The notes: generated from the letters alone by a model not told the origin. Counted from the stretch's first letter, positions 26,277 to 35,846 are shown. The stretch is DNA of 64,000 nt from an uncultured Eubacteriales bacterium (GCA_905207625.1 CAJLLT010000008.1:12857-76856), one strand, 5' to 3'. A program made the numbers and translations.

Positions 26277-27602
26277 ATGGTTGATTTCAGTTGTAAAAAC
26301 GGAATTAAATTACAGATAAGGGAGTCGGACAAGTTTACCCGGAATATGCTTTCGGTAAGCTTTATCTGTCCTCTCGATGCCGCAACAGCCTCCGAAAACG
26401 GTTTGCTTGCAGCGGTAATGGGCAGAGGTTGCCGAAAATACCCCGAGATCAATTTCGTCTCGGATTTTCTCGATACCCATTATGGGGCAACGTTCACCGT
26501 CGGTACGGGTAAAAAGGGTGAAAACCTTATTCTCCGGTTTTCGGTTTCCTATATAGACGCACGTTATATAAAAGACGGTACGGATATAGAAAAAGACATG
26601 CTGTCCTTTCTGAAAATGATGATAACCGACAGTCTTATTGATAACCCGGAAGCCGTGAAAGAACGGACTGAAACGGAAAAGAAAAATATAATAGACTCTA
26701 TCAATGCGGTGAAAAACGATAAAACCACGTACGCAAACCTTCGCTGTGCAACACTTATGTTCAGCGGAGAAAGATATTGTGTTGATTCTTCAGGTACTGT
26801 CGAAGAACTGATGAAGCTTTCCCATAAGGATCTTCCCGGAATTTACAGGCGGTTGGTTTCAGACAGCAAAATCATTGTATTCGGTTTGGGAAGATTCAAT
26901 GAGGAAGCCCTGAAAAACTGGGTCGGGACACTGTTTGACAAGCAGTTTCCCGGGCTGAAAGTTTCCGGAACAATAACCGACGCCGGAATCCGGAAAAGTG
27001 TCGGGCAGGTAAGGAGAGTCACGGAAACCGATGCTATGACCCAATCAAAACTGGTTCTCGGCTTCCGTACCGGAGCAAAATCTTACATGGATAACGTAGG
27101 CGGATACGTTCTGTTCAATGCGATCTTTTCTACAGCGCCATGCAGCAGGCTTTTCCTGAATGTGAGAGAAAAACTGTCGCTATGCTATTACTGCTCCTCC
27201 ATTTTTGACCGTCACAAGGCTGCAATGCTTGTGTACGCCGGAATAAGCTCCGGGAAAAAAGAACAGGCAGAGGCGGCGATCCTTAAACAGATCGGGGACA
27301 TAGCAAAAGAAGTTCCGGAGGAAGAACTTGAGAAAACAAAGCAGATAATAATCGACGGAATCCTGCAGGCTGAGGACAGTCCCACCGCTATGGAAAGTCA
27401 GTATCTGAACTCGGTGATCGGAAAGTGCGGCATGACTTCCGGGGAATACATATCGGTCATAAAAAATGTTTCCGCTGACGATGTCAAAGCTGCGGCAAAT
27501 GCTATGATGCTTGATACAGTTTATTTTCTTAAAGGCACAGACGAGGTCGGCGACCCGGTTGCCGAAGACTTTGAGACTGAGGAGGACAGTTATGGACTTT
27601 GA
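26277..27602 (+). CDS. yfmF: M16-family non-catalytic partner (YfmF-like)
   Basis: 441 residues with the M16 (pitrilysin-like) fold but no HxxEH zinc motif; the corresponding place reads NGLLAAVMGRG. This matches the YfmF/YmfF partner of the two-subunit M16 peptidases of Firmicutes, linked to EF-P modification in Bacillus by its database name. The C-terminal half contains LNVREKLSLCYYCSS, the substrate-binding R..Y region of M16 proteins. ATG 26277 is chosen because GGAGTG precedes it. It overlaps the catalytic partner gene by 11 bp. Confidence 0.85.
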   Translation: MVDFSCKNGIKLQIRESDKFTRNMLSVSFICPLDAATASENGLLAAVMGRGCRKYPEINFVSDFLDTHYGATFTVGTGKKGENLILRFSVSYIDARYIKDGTDIEKDMLSFLKMMITDSLIDNPEAVKERTETEKKNIIDSINAVKNDKTTYANLRCATLMFSGERYCVDSSGTVEELMKLSHKDLPGIYRRLVSDSKIIVFGLGRFNEEALKNWVGTLFDKQFPGLKVSGTITDAGIRKSVGQVRRVTETDAMTQSKLVLGFRTGAKSYMDNVGGYVLFNAIFSTAPCSRLFLNVREKLSLCYYCSSIFDRHKAAMLVYAGISSGKKEQAEAAILKQIGDIAKEVPEEELEKTKQIIIDGILQAEDSPTAMESQYLNSVIGKCGMTSGEYISVIKNVSADDVKAAANAMMLDTVYFLKGTDEVGDPVAEDFETEEDSYGL

Positions 27603-28899
27603 TTCCGTATCAACTCCTAAAAGAACAATTGATACCACGACAGGCGCCGAAACGGTGTATATGAAGATAGGCGGACTTCCGGTGATTATTGCAAAGAAAC
27701 CCGGATTCAGATCAAAACACGCCGTTTTCGGGACTCATTTCGGATCGGTGGACAGATCTTTCTCCTATCGCGGCAAACCGACCCTTGTACCCAGGGGAAC
27801 CGCCCATTTTCTGGAACACAAAATGTTTGCGAAACCATTCGGAGATTCCTTCGAACTTTTTTCGGATGTGGGTGCAAACGCAAACGCATATACCGGTTAC
27901 AATCACACCGGATATGTATTTACCTGTGCCGAGAAATTCGGAGAAGCTCTTGATATACTGCTTGAAACTGTCACCACCCCCTATTTTACAGATGAAAATG
28001 TAAAAAAAGAGATGGGAATAATAAAGCAGGAAATTGATATGCTTCATGACAGTCCTTCAAACAGGTGCTATTACAATCTGCTTGAATGTCTGTTTGAAAA
28101 CCATCCGATAAAGGAAGAAATAGCCGGAACGGAATCATCTATCTCAAAGATAACACCTGATATACTTTATCTGTGCCACGAAGCTTTCTATTCTGCCGGG
28201 AACTCTGTTTTGTGCTGTTGCGGAGATATAGATGAGGACGATGTCGCAAAAATTGTTGCAAAACACTTTAAGAAAAATGAGTCTTCCCTTCCGGAACGCT
28301 ATCCGTATCCTGAAAAGTATGAAACCGTAAAACCGTTTTTCAGAGAAAAAATGTCCGTTTCAATGCCTATATTCTGTCTCGGAATAAAAGACAGACCCGT
28401 AACACTTTCGGGAAAAGAATTACTCAGGCACTCCCTTGCCTGTGAGATTATCGCGGATGTCCTCTCTTCCCGTTCCGGTGATTTTTTCCTCCGGCTTTAT
28501 TCAGAGGGGCTGATAAACAGTACTTTTGATTCCGATGTCATGAGAGACCGGGAATTCGGTGTATTCTCTTTTTCCGGTGAATCGGACAGACCTGAAAAGG
28601 TCATAGAAGAGATCAAAACGGAACTTGAACACCTGAAAAAGCGCGGAGTAACGCAAAAAGAATTTCTCCGGGCAAGGAATAATAACTACGGGTACTATGT
28701 CAGCAGTTTCGATAACTGCGAAAACCTTGCCTCTGAGCACCTTTACGCATATTTCGACGGGCTTACGCCGTTTGATACGCTTGATTGCTATAACGAGCTG
28801 GACCTTGACTTTATAAACTCAAGGCTCGAATATTTTGACATAAGCAAATTGGCTTATTCCATCATAGACAAGGAGGACCGAGATGATAAACACTGTTAG
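27592..28899 (+). CDS. yfmH: M16-family zinc peptidase (YfmH-like)
   Basis: 435 residues. The zinc motif is intact: GTAHFLEHKMF (HxxEH, near residue 66), with the distal Glu in IIKQEIDML. It pairs with the upstream non-catalytic subunit, a common arrangement in M16B peptidases. ATG 27592 overlaps the end of yfmF and follows GAGGAC. lgt starts inside its last codons (17-bp overlap), so the three genes are translationally linked. Confidence 0.9.
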   Translation: MDFDSVSTPKRTIDTTTGAETVYMKIGGLPVIIAKKPGFRSKHAVFGTHFGSVDRSFSYRGKPTLVPRGTAHFLEHKMFAKPFGDSFELFSDVGANANAYTGYNHTGYVFTCAEKFGEALDILLETVTTPYFTDENVKKEMGIIKQEIDMLHDSPSNRCYYNLLECLFENHPIKEEIAGTESSISKITPDILYLCHEAFYSAGNSVLCCCGDIDEDDVAKIVAKHFKKNESSLPERYPYPEKYETVKPFFREKMSVSMPIFCLGIKDRPVTLSGKELLRHSLACEIIADVLSSRSGDFFLRLYSEGLINSTFDSDVMRDREFGVFSFSGESDRPEKVIEEIKTELEHLKKRGVTQKEFLRARNNNYGYYVSSFDNCENLASEHLYAYFDGLTPFDTLDCYNELDLDFINSRLEYFDISKLAYSIIDKEDRDDKHC

Positions 28900-29794
28900 T
28901 TTTGACAAGCTTGGCATACACGATATCGTACTGAACAGGGTTGCTATATCGAATATTTTCGGTACGGGACTCGATGTATACTGGTATGCAATAATAATTA
29001 CCGCAGGACTTGTGCTTGCGATGCTTTTCGGAATGAAACACGCAAAGGATGTAGGTCTGAACGCAGATAATATTCTTGATGTAGTGATCTTCGGCGTTCC
29101 CTGTGCGCTGATCGGTGCAAGACTTTATTACGTTATATTTGAAGCGGATCAGTTCCACAGTTTCACGGATATCATAAATATCCGCAAAGGCGGGCTTGCC
29201 ATTTACGGCGGGCTTATAGCCGGATTGATCGTAGGCCTTGTTTACAGTAAAGTAAAAAAGATCAACGTACTTGCCCTTTTTGATATCGCCTGCATGGGGT
29301 TTTTCATCGGACAGAGTATCGGTCGTTGGGGAAACTTTGTGAACGCGGAGGCCTTTGGCGGAGTCACTGATCTGCCCTGGGGAATGTCTATCAACGGTGG
29401 CGCGCCGGTACACCCAACCTTCCTGTATGAATCTCTTTGGAATCTTGTAGGGTTTATACTTGCATATATTTATCTTAAGAAACTCAGAAAGGAAAACGGA
29501 GAGATATTTTTCTTTTACCTTGCCTGGTACGGCGCCGGAAGGGCTTGGGTAGAGGGTCTGAGAACCGACAGTCTCTGGCTCGGAGGCATTCGTGTTTCAC
29601 AGCTTGTCGCAGGGGTTTCATTTATAATCGGAACTACCCTGATCATTCTTGTACGTACCGGAGTATGGGGTAAAATTATGAACAGATTCCGCAAGGATAC
29701 CCCCGCATATGCTCCTGTTTTCAGCGACAGGGCAGCTACTGATTCCGAAGTTACGGATATGGATCCGGAAAACAAACCCGACTCCGGAAAGTAA
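28883..29794 (+). CDS. lgt: Prolipoprotein diacylglyceryl transferase
   Basis: 303 residues with about seven membrane helices. The Lgt signature GRWGNFVNAEAFGG is present, along with HPTFLYESLWN and GAGRAWVEGLRTDSL. It transfers diacylglycerol from phosphatidylglycerol to the lipobox cysteine of prolipoproteins, the step before LspA (31.5-32 kb here). ApbE in this window is one predicted substrate. AAGGAGG precedes ATG 28883. The C-terminal 35 residues are polar and variable. Confidence 0.95.
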   Translation: MINTVSFDKLGIHDIVLNRVAISNIFGTGLDVYWYAIIITAGLVLAMLFGMKHAKDVGLNADNILDVVIFGVPCALIGARLYYVIFEADQFHSFTDIINIRKGGLAIYGGLIAGLIVGLVYSKVKKINVLALFDIACMGFFIGQSIGRWGNFVNAEAFGGVTDLPWGMSINGGAPVHPTFLYESLWNLVGFILAYIYLKKLRKENGEIFFFYLAWYGAGRAWVEGLRTDSLWLGGIRVSQLVAGVSFIIGTTLIILVRTGVWGKIMNRFRKDTPAYAPVFSDRAATDSEVTDMDPENKPDSGK

Positions 29795-29815
29795 TCCTAC
29801 AATAATACATTAAAA

Positions 29816-29855
29816 AGCCCTCATGCAGCAGAATGTACTGTATGAGGGCTGAAAG
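29816..29855. terminator. Bidirectional terminator between lgt and the acetyltransferase gene
   Basis: AGCCCTCAT (29816-29824) pairs with ATGAGGGCT (29842-29850), with extra CAG/CTG pairing inside. A TTTT tail follows on the plus side and a TTTTT tail on the minus side. Confidence 0.8.
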
Positions 29856-29857
29856 TT

Positions 29858-30415
29858 TTATTGCTTACAGTTTTCAAAAAGCATTGCATATTGTTTTATA
29901 CCTGTGTCAGGTATCGTTGAAATATCTACTGTTTTGAACCCGAATTTGTTATATATCGCAACATTCACCGTCTTGTGAGTTTCGAGATACAGCCGGGTAT
30001 TATAAGTTTTAAGCGTGCCAAGAACCGGTCTCAGAAGCTTCGAGCCTATTCCCCGTCTCTGCATTTTCGGATCGACAACGAAGCACATACAGTACCAGGT
30101 TTGCTGAGTCAGGAATCTCTTTTTAATTTTTTCGCAGTTCATTTCGTAATTTACTGAACGAAATAAATGGCTGAATCCGAAATATCTTATCAACCCAAAC
30201 CCGCCATTGAGCAGAAAGCGGATGGCAGGCTCAGATTTTAACTGCGGCGGAAACAGGATCAAAAGGCTGCTGATGCTGCTATCCGTTGACAGGATTATAC
30301 ATTTATCATATATTGCATTCAGAATGCAGTAAAAATACCTCCAGTCGTCAGGACCTTCACTTTTCCCTCCAAGAAGGTAACGTATCGACGGATCATCGGA
30401 AAAGGCTTCTGCCAT
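29858..30415 (-). CDS. GNAT-family N-acetyltransferase, 5' end uncertain
   Basis: 185 residues from ATG 30415. The acetyl-CoA motif is clear (FVVDPKMQRRGIGSKLLRPVL), followed by LYLETHKTVNVAIYNKFGFK. The reading frame stays open upstream (about 30 codons) and encodes LDKTDLPACSKIM, which looks like the missing first strand and helix of a GNAT domain. No ATG/GTG/TTG or ribosome site serves it, and a terminator-like hairpin sits within that extension. The gene may be 5'-truncated, use a rare start, or carry a frameshift. Substrate unknown. Confidence 0.7.
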   Translation of the reverse strand: MAEAFSDDPSIRYLLGGKSEGPDDWRYFYCILNAIYDKCIILSTDSSISSLLILFPPQLKSEPAIRFLLNGGFGLIRYFGFSHLFRSVNYEMNCEKIKKRFLTQQTWYCMCFVVDPKMQRRGIGSKLLRPVLGTLKTYNTRLYLETHKTVNVAIYNKFGFKTVDISTIPDTGIKQYAMLFENCKQ

Positions 30416-30474
30416 AATTTTTGAGCATGCCGGAAGATCTGTTTTGTCAAGTGAGTTTTCAAAAAAGTCAAAAA

Positions 30475-30501
30475 GCAGTGATAGAAACTCTCTACCACTG
30501 C
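30475..30501 (-). terminator. Terminator after rluD
   Basis: On the minus strand GCAGTGGTAGA and TCTATCACTGC pair over 11 bp with one G-T wobble, followed by TTTTT. It lies 41 bp after the rluD stop. Confidence 0.8.
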
Positions 30502-30541
30502 CCGATAATTATGTATATTGTTTTCTTGAATCAGATTAAAA

Positions 30542-31459
30542 TCACGTCATATTCCGGAATTTGTCCAGCAGCTGTCTGAAATACTCCGGAGGAGCGCTTT
30601 CGAATTCCATGTATTCTCCGCTTACAGGATGTATAAAACCTATTTTCCGTGCATGCAGACATTGTCCGTGAAGACCGTATCTCTCAGCGTCTTTATTCCG
30701 GGGAGCGTAAACCGGATCCCCGAATACAGGATGTCCTTTGAATGCGGAATGTACACGTATCTGATGGGTACGGCCGGTTTCAAGCACATATCTTACAAGC
30801 GAGTAGCCGGGATACTCTTCAAGAACTTCATAGTGTGTAACCGCATTTTTAGAATTTTTATCGGTTACCGCCATCTTTTTTCTGTCTACAGGATGTCTGC
30901 CAATAGGGAGATCTACAACTCCGCACTTTTCCTTAAAATGACCGACCACGATCGCTATGTATTCTCTGGTAAGCGAATGGGCTTTTATCTGTTCCGAAAG
31001 GGAAACGTGTGCCCGATCGGATTTTGCAACAAGGAGAAGACCGCTGGTGTCCTTGTCTATACGATGAACTATTCCGGGACGAAGAACTCCGTTTATTCCG
31101 GAAAGAGACGTACCGCAGTGAGCCATCAGCGCATTTACGAGGGTGCCGTCTTCATTTCCGGCAGCCGGGTGCACAACCATTCCCTGGGGTTTGTTTACCA
31201 CAAGAAGATCGTCATCTTCATACACAATATCCAAGGGGATTTGCTGAGCAACAACATCAAGGACCACGGGTTCAGGTTTTTCAAAAGAAACGCAATCCCC
31301 GTCGCAAACTTTATAGTTCTTCTTTTCAACCTTTCCGTTTACAGTCACCGATCCGGATTCTATAACAGACACCGCAGCCGAACGGCTCATTTCTGTCCGT
31401 TCGGCTAAAAAAGAATCTATTCTCTTTCCCGCATCAGCTGCGGAGACGGTAAGGATCAT
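30542..31459 (-). CDS. rluD: RluA-family 23S rRNA pseudouridine synthase (RluD-like)
   Basis: 305 residues: an N-terminal S4 RNA-binding domain (about 10-75) and the RluA catalytic domain with HRIDKDTSGLLLVAK carrying the catalytic Asp. RTHQIRVH near the C-terminus is also diagnostic. It isomerises uridines in 23S rRNA; the exact positions are inferred from the family (YlyB of Bacillus, which occupies the same place downstream of lspA). It starts 4 bp inside the end of lspA (ATGA overlap). Confidence 0.9.
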   Translation of the reverse strand: MILTVSAADAGKRIDSFLAERTEMSRSAAVSVIESGSVTVNGKVEKKNYKVCDGDCVSFEKPEPVVLDVVAQQIPLDIVYEDDDLLVVNKPQGMVVHPAAGNEDGTLVNALMAHCGTSLSGINGVLRPGIVHRIDKDTSGLLLVAKSDRAHVSLSEQIKAHSLTREYIAIVVGHFKEKCGVVDLPIGRHPVDRKKMAVTDKNSKNAVTHYEVLEEYPGYSLVRYVLETGRTHQIRVHSAFKGHPVFGDPVYAPRNKDAERYGLHGQCLHARKIGFIHPVSGEYMEFESAPPEYFRQLLDKFRNMT

Positions 31460-31956
31460 TTAAAGATGTCCCCTTTTTTGAAAAGAAAAACGCAGATGAA
31501 AAGTGCACAGCCGCAGGTTATAAATATGTCCGCAACGTTGAAAACCGCGAAATTGATCAGTGTAAAGTCAAACATATCCACAACAAAGCCGCGCATGATA
31601 CGGTCAATCAGGTTTCCGAGACCACCTATACCTACAAACAGCAGCGAGTATTCCGCCACCGTATTCTTCAGCATACCTTTTCCGAGAACAATACAGATAA
31701 GAACTATAATTATTCCGGTAACTACAGAAAAAAACCAGATTTTGCCCTCAAGTATGCTGAATGCCGCACCGGTATTCTCCCGGTATGTCAGGTGAAATAC
31801 TCCGTCCCACAACCGGATCTGCCCTAACGGTCTGAGTTTTGTATAAGCCCAGAATTTGGTAAGCTGGTCCGCAACCAGGCCCAGGGCGCAAAGTATCACA
31901 TAGGACAGAATTTTCAGGGGTTTTCCGTGGGTTACGGGGTGACTGTTTTCCGTCAT
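31456..31956 (-). CDS. lspA: Lipoprotein signal peptidase II
   Basis: 166 residues with four membrane helices. The two catalytic aspartates lie in NLIDRIMRGFVVDMFDF and FNVADIFI. YRENTGAAFSIL is the usual first conserved block. It removes signal peptides from lipoproteins modified by Lgt. ATG 31956 overlaps the ileS stop as ATGA, and AAAGG precedes it; upstream start codons would lie inside ileS without a ribosome site. Confidence 0.95.
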   Translation of the reverse strand: MTENSHPVTHGKPLKILSYVILCALGLVADQLTKFWAYTKLRPLGQIRLWDGVFHLTYRENTGAAFSILEGKIWFFSVVTGIIIVLICIVLGKGMLKNTVAEYSLLFVGIGGLGNLIDRIMRGFVVDMFDFTLINFAVFNVADIFITCGCALFICVFLFKKGDIFK

Positions 31957-34739
31957 ATACCCTTTACCACAGAGGCGCATCTTGCGCATAGAGTGGGATG
32001 CTCGGCGTCTTTGCCGACTTCCGCAGAGAAGCACCAGCAACGTTCGCACTTATTCCCGCCGGCGACCTCAACCGTGACATTGGCACCCTTGAAATGTTCA
32101 CAGGGTTTTCCCTCGCTGCCCTTTTTAATGACAACATCGGAAACAATGAACATGGTCTTGAGTAACTCAAGCTTGTCGGAAAGCGCGGCATAAGCTTTGT
32201 CATCACAGTACAAAGTAACGGCTGCCTCAAGAGGTTTGCCGATAAGTTTTGCGTTCCTTGCTTCTTCAAGTACAAGATTTACGTCATCACGGAGAGCGAC
32301 CAGAGTTCCGAGATCATACATTGTATTCTCGTCCAGGGCATACTCATCGTAAGCATCTACCATGGAGTTGAACATAACGTTTTCAGCATCGTCACTGCTT
32401 CTGTGAGGCATGGCGTGCCAGATCTCATCCGAAGTAAAGCAGAGTATGGGAGCAAGCATTCTGACCATCGCATCAAGTATGAGGAACATTGCGGTCTGCG
32501 CACTCCTGCGACGGAGGCCGTCCCTGGAGTCACAGTACAAAGTATCCTTGATAACGTCAAGGTAGAAATTGGACATATCGACAACACAGAAGTTACGGAT
32601 AGCATGATATACGATGTGATATTCGTAATTCTCATATGCCTGTTTCACACGTCCGATAAGGTCATTGAGTCTTGTAACAGCCCAACGGTCAAGTATATCC
32701 ATTTTATCCGCCGGAACAAGGTCATCAGCGTTGAAGCCGTTGAGGTTTCCGAGGATATACCTTGCGGTATTTCTGATCTTCAGATAAGCCTGCGAGAGCT
32801 GTTTAAATATAGGATCGGATACACGTACATCTGCTCTGTAGTCAGAAGACGCAACCCAAAGACGAAGAACATCCGCACCGTACTGCTTAATGATCTCTTC
32901 GGGGGCAATGGAGTTACCGAGGGATTTGTGCATAGCTTTACCCTCACCATCAACAACCCACCCGTGGGTCAGAACGGTTTTATACGGAGCCCTTCCGCCA
33001 CCTGCACCGACAGCGGTAAGCATTGAGGATTGGAACCAGCCTCTGTACTGATCGGCACCCTCGAGGTAAAGATCGGCAGGCCACTTCATATCAGGATTGT
33101 TTTCCAGGACCGCATAGTGAGAAGAACCGGAATCAAACCAACCGTCAAGAGTATCCGTTTCCTGGGTGAATACCTTTCCTCCGCAATGGGGGCATCTGAA
33201 GCCTTCGGGAAGGATCTGATCGGAAGTTTTGAGATACCAGGAGTTGGAACCTTCGGCAGCAAAAAGCTTTGAAACAGCATCAATTGTTTCATCGGTGCAA
33301 ACAGGCTTGCCGCAATCGGAGCAGTAGAACACGGGAATAGGCAATCCCCAATGTCTCTGTCTTGAAATGCACCAGTCAGCACGCTCCTGGATCATCTGCG
33401 CAATACGCTCGCCGCCCCATTCGGGAATCCATTCAACGTCTTTGCAGGCGGCAACGGCCTGATCCTTGAATGCCTCAACGGAGCAGAACCACTGAGGTGT
33501 AGCCCTGAAAATAATCGGATTCTTGCAACGCCAGCAATGGGGATAGGTATGAACAATCTCTTCCGAAGCAAAAAGAGCACCGGAAGTTTTCATATCGGCA
33601 AGAATCACCTTATTGGATTCATCATAGCGGAGTCCGGCATAAGGACCGGCGTCTGAAGTCTGATATCCCCTGTCATCAACCGGAACGACCATATCCATTT
33701 TATATCTGCGGCAGGTCTGATAGTCATCCGCACCGAAACCGGGAGCGGTGTGAACGCAACCTGTGCCGCTGTCCATGGTAACATAGTCAGCAAGGACCAC
33801 GAGACTCTTACGGTCAAGGAAAGGATGCTGAGCTGTCATATACTCAAATTCGGAACCGTTCATCGACCCCGCGATCTCGTATTCATCAACACCGCCGGCA
33901 GCCATGGTTTTTGCAACAAGGGCGTCCGCAAGGATATACATGTCTCCGGAGGATGTTTTGACAATATCATATTTTTCAGCGGGATTCAGAGCAATGGCCA
34001 GGTTTCCGGGCAGTGTCCAGGTAGTGGTCGTCCAGATAACGAAGTACATTCTGGAAACATCACCGAAAGCGGAAAGCTTTCCTTTGTCATCGCTTACCCC
34101 GAATTTTACGTAAATAGAGGTACAGGGATCATCCTTATACTCAATTTCGGCTTCAGCAAGGGCAGTTTCATCGTTGGGGCACCAGTAAACGGGTTTCAGC
34201 CCCTTGTAAATATATCCCTTCTTGTACATTTCCCCGAAAACCCGGACCTCGCGGGCTTCAAAGGAGGGGTTCATCGTCAGATACGGATTTTCCCAATCCG
34301 CAAGCACACCGAGGCGAATAAACTCGTTTCGCTGGATATTCACGTAATTCTGCGCAAATTCACGGCAAGCCTCACGGAATTCGGGAATAGACATTTTTTT
34401 ACGGTCAAGTTTATTCTTCTTGATTATTGCGCTTTCAATAGGCATACCGTGGTTATCCCAACCGGGTATGTAAGGTGCTCTGTATCCCGAAAGGTTCTTA
34501 TAGCGGTTTACAAAGTCCTTTAAAACCTTATTCATCGCCGTACCCATATGAATGTCGCCGTTGGAAAACGGAGGTCCGTCATGAAGGACGTAGGTAGGTT
34601 TGGTTCTGTTCTTTTCCTGCAGGGTCTTATATACTTTCTGCTGATTCCACCTTGCAAGGAACTCGGGCTCCCTTTGCGGAAGCCCTGCTCTCATAGGAAA
34701 GTCTGTTTTTGGCAGATTAAGTGTCTGGTTGTAATCCAT
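31953..34739 (-). CDS. ileS: Isoleucyl-tRNA synthetase
   Basis: 928 residues, full length for the bacterial enzyme. It has the Rossmann domain with GWDNHGMPIE, the editing domain (about 190-400), the anticodon-binding domain and a C-terminal zinc knuckle (CERCWCF...CARC). Both class I signatures deviate: HIGH reads HMGT (T67 for the second His) and KMSKS reads AMHKS (602-606). These sites bind ATP; variants like this may be lineage-normal, and the rest of the protein looks intact. No T-box leader precedes it. It lies between divIVA and lspA, as in Bacillus. Confidence 0.93.
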   Translation of the reverse strand: MDYNQTLNLPKTDFPMRAGLPQREPEFLARWNQQKVYKTLQEKNRTKPTYVLHDGPPFSNGDIHMGTAMNKVLKDFVNRYKNLSGYRAPYIPGWDNHGMPIESAIIKKNKLDRKKMSIPEFREACREFAQNYVNIQRNEFIRLGVLADWENPYLTMNPSFEAREVRVFGEMYKKGYIYKGLKPVYWCPNDETALAEAEIEYKDDPCTSIYVKFGVSDDKGKLSAFGDVSRMYFVIWTTTTWTLPGNLAIALNPAEKYDIVKTSSGDMYILADALVAKTMAAGGVDEYEIAGSMNGSEFEYMTAQHPFLDRKSLVVLADYVTMDSGTGCVHTAPGFGADDYQTCRRYKMDMVVPVDDRGYQTSDAGPYAGLRYDESNKVILADMKTSGALFASEEIVHTYPHCWRCKNPIIFRATPQWFCSVEAFKDQAVAACKDVEWIPEWGGERIAQMIQERADWCISRQRHWGLPIPVFYCSDCGKPVCTDETIDAVSKLFAAEGSNSWYLKTSDQILPEGFRCPHCGGKVFTQETDTLDGWFDSGSSHYAVLENNPDMKWPADLYLEGADQYRGWFQSSMLTAVGAGGGRAPYKTVLTHGWVVDGEGKAMHKSLGNSIAPEEIIKQYGADVLRLWVASSDYRADVRVSDPIFKQLSQAYLKIRNTARYILGNLNGFNADDLVPADKMDILDRWAVTRLNDLIGRVKQAYENYEYHIVYHAIRNFCVVDMSNFYLDVIKDTLYCDSRDGLRRRSAQTAMFLILDAMVRMLAPILCFTSDEIWHAMPHRSSDDAENVMFNSMVDAYDEYALDENTMYDLGTLVALRDDVNLVLEEARNAKLIGKPLEAAVTLYCDDKAYAALSDKLELLKTMFIVSDVVIKKGSEGKPCEHFKGANVTVEVAGGNKCERCWCFSAEVGKDAEHPTLCARCASVVKGI

Positions 34740-34790
34740 TGCTGTTTGATTGCTCCTCTTCTGTTTCCTTATCTTACAGTAAACAGCGAT

Positions 34791-35792
34791 TTATTCATCG
34801 TCGTCATCATCGTAATAATCGTCATCTTCATCATCGTCATCGTCGTCGAAATCGTCATCATCATCTTCGTCACGATGCTTTTTACCGAAAAGACCGCCTT
34901 TTTTCTTACCGAACAGGGATTTTTTCTCTCCCCTGTCAAACAGTCCCTTGAGAACGGAGTCCTTCTCGTCATCCTCTTCGTCCTCATCATCATCGTCTTC
35001 CTCATCCTCTTTTTCAGCGGACTTTGCAAAACGCTGGGACCTCTTGGGTGTATACTCTTCGGGCTCTTCCTCCTCGGTATCGGATTCTTCCTCGGAAGGT
35101 TCCTCCTCGTGTTCCGGCTCAGTGTGGTCTAGTTTGACATTTACAGGAGTCATAAGCACGGTATCTCCGGCGTCCAGATCAAAACCGGCAAGAATATCAT
35201 CTACGGATTTATCGGTTTCCGCCTGAACGTCATCATCCGCAACAGTATCGTTTTCGGATTCTGCGGTATGAACATCGGCGACATCGGAGGTTGCGGCCTC
35301 AAGAACTCCAAGGGTCTCGGACTTGGCAATATCGTCCGAAGTTTTTATCGTGGGGATCTCAGAGATAAGTTTTACATGATTTTCATATATGGCAAGAAGC
35401 TTGGATTTGAAATCTTCAACTTCAGCGGTAAGGGTAGACTTTACCTTCTGCTGATGTTCAGCCTCCTGTTTGGCGGTTTCAATAAGTTTCTTTGCATAAT
35501 CCTGAGCATCGAAAACGAGCTTATCTGCCTTTTTGCGGGCGTCTGCCAGGACATCGTCACGGCTCTTCTGGGCGTTGATCTGTGAAAACTTATACTTATC
35601 CTGTTCGGACTTGTACTCCTCGATCTTCTCATTGAGAGCTATGACCTTTTTGGTCAGAGCTTCTTTTTCGCTGAGCATTCTGGAATAATCGGAGTAGATC
35701 GCATCCAGGAAATCATCAACTTCCTCGGGCTTGTATCCACCGACTTTCGCTTTTCCGAATTCCTTGGTCTCAATATCTTTTGGTGTTAACAT
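34791..35792 (-). CDS. divIVA: Cell division/polarity protein DivIVA with acidic tail
   Basis: 333 residues. The N-terminal lipid-binding domain is canonical (LTPKDIETKEFGKAKVGGYK, EEVDDFLDAI), followed by a coiled coil to about residue 150. Unlike the roughly 165-residue Bacillus protein, it continues with an acidic, disordered region rich in Glu and then basic patches (KKSLFGKKKGGLFGKK). It ends in an almost pure Asp/Glu tail with two Tyr. DivIVA recruits division and chromosome-anchoring proteins to curved membrane. Its place next to sepF and ileS is conserved. Confidence 0.9.
   Translation of the reverse strand: MLTPKDIETKEFGKAKVGGYKPEEVDDFLDAIYSDYSRMLSEKEALTKKVIALNEKIEEYKSEQDKYKFSQINAQKSRDDVLADARKKADKLVFDAQDYAKKLIETAKQEAEHQQKVKSTLTAEVEDFKSKLLAIYENHVKLISEIPTIKTSDDIAKSETLGVLEAATSDVADVHTAESENDTVADDDVQAETDKSVDDILAGFDLDAGDTVLMTPVNVKLDHTEPEHEEEPSEEESDTEEEEPEEYTPKRSQRFAKSAEKEDEEDDDDEDEEDDEKDSVLKGLFDRGEKKSLFGKKKGGLFGKKHRDEDDDDDFDDDDDDEDDDYYDDDDDE
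34795..34880 (-). repeat. Low-complexity GAT/GAC repeat coding the acidic DivIVA tail
   Basis: A run of Asp and Glu codons (seen as cgtcatcatc-type triplets on the plus strand) encoding the last 27 or so residues of DivIVA. A second, shorter acidic run lies at 34970-35010. Such triplet runs can vary in length by slippage. Confidence 0.75.
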
Positions 35793-35846
35793 TTCGGCAC
35801 CTCTCAGTTAAAATATTTCAATACTAACAGATAACTTGTTTAATGA

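Noticed and set aside
34740..34790. A T-box leader for ileS.
   Set aside because: Only 50 bp separate divIVA from ileS and no T-box sequence or terminator is present.
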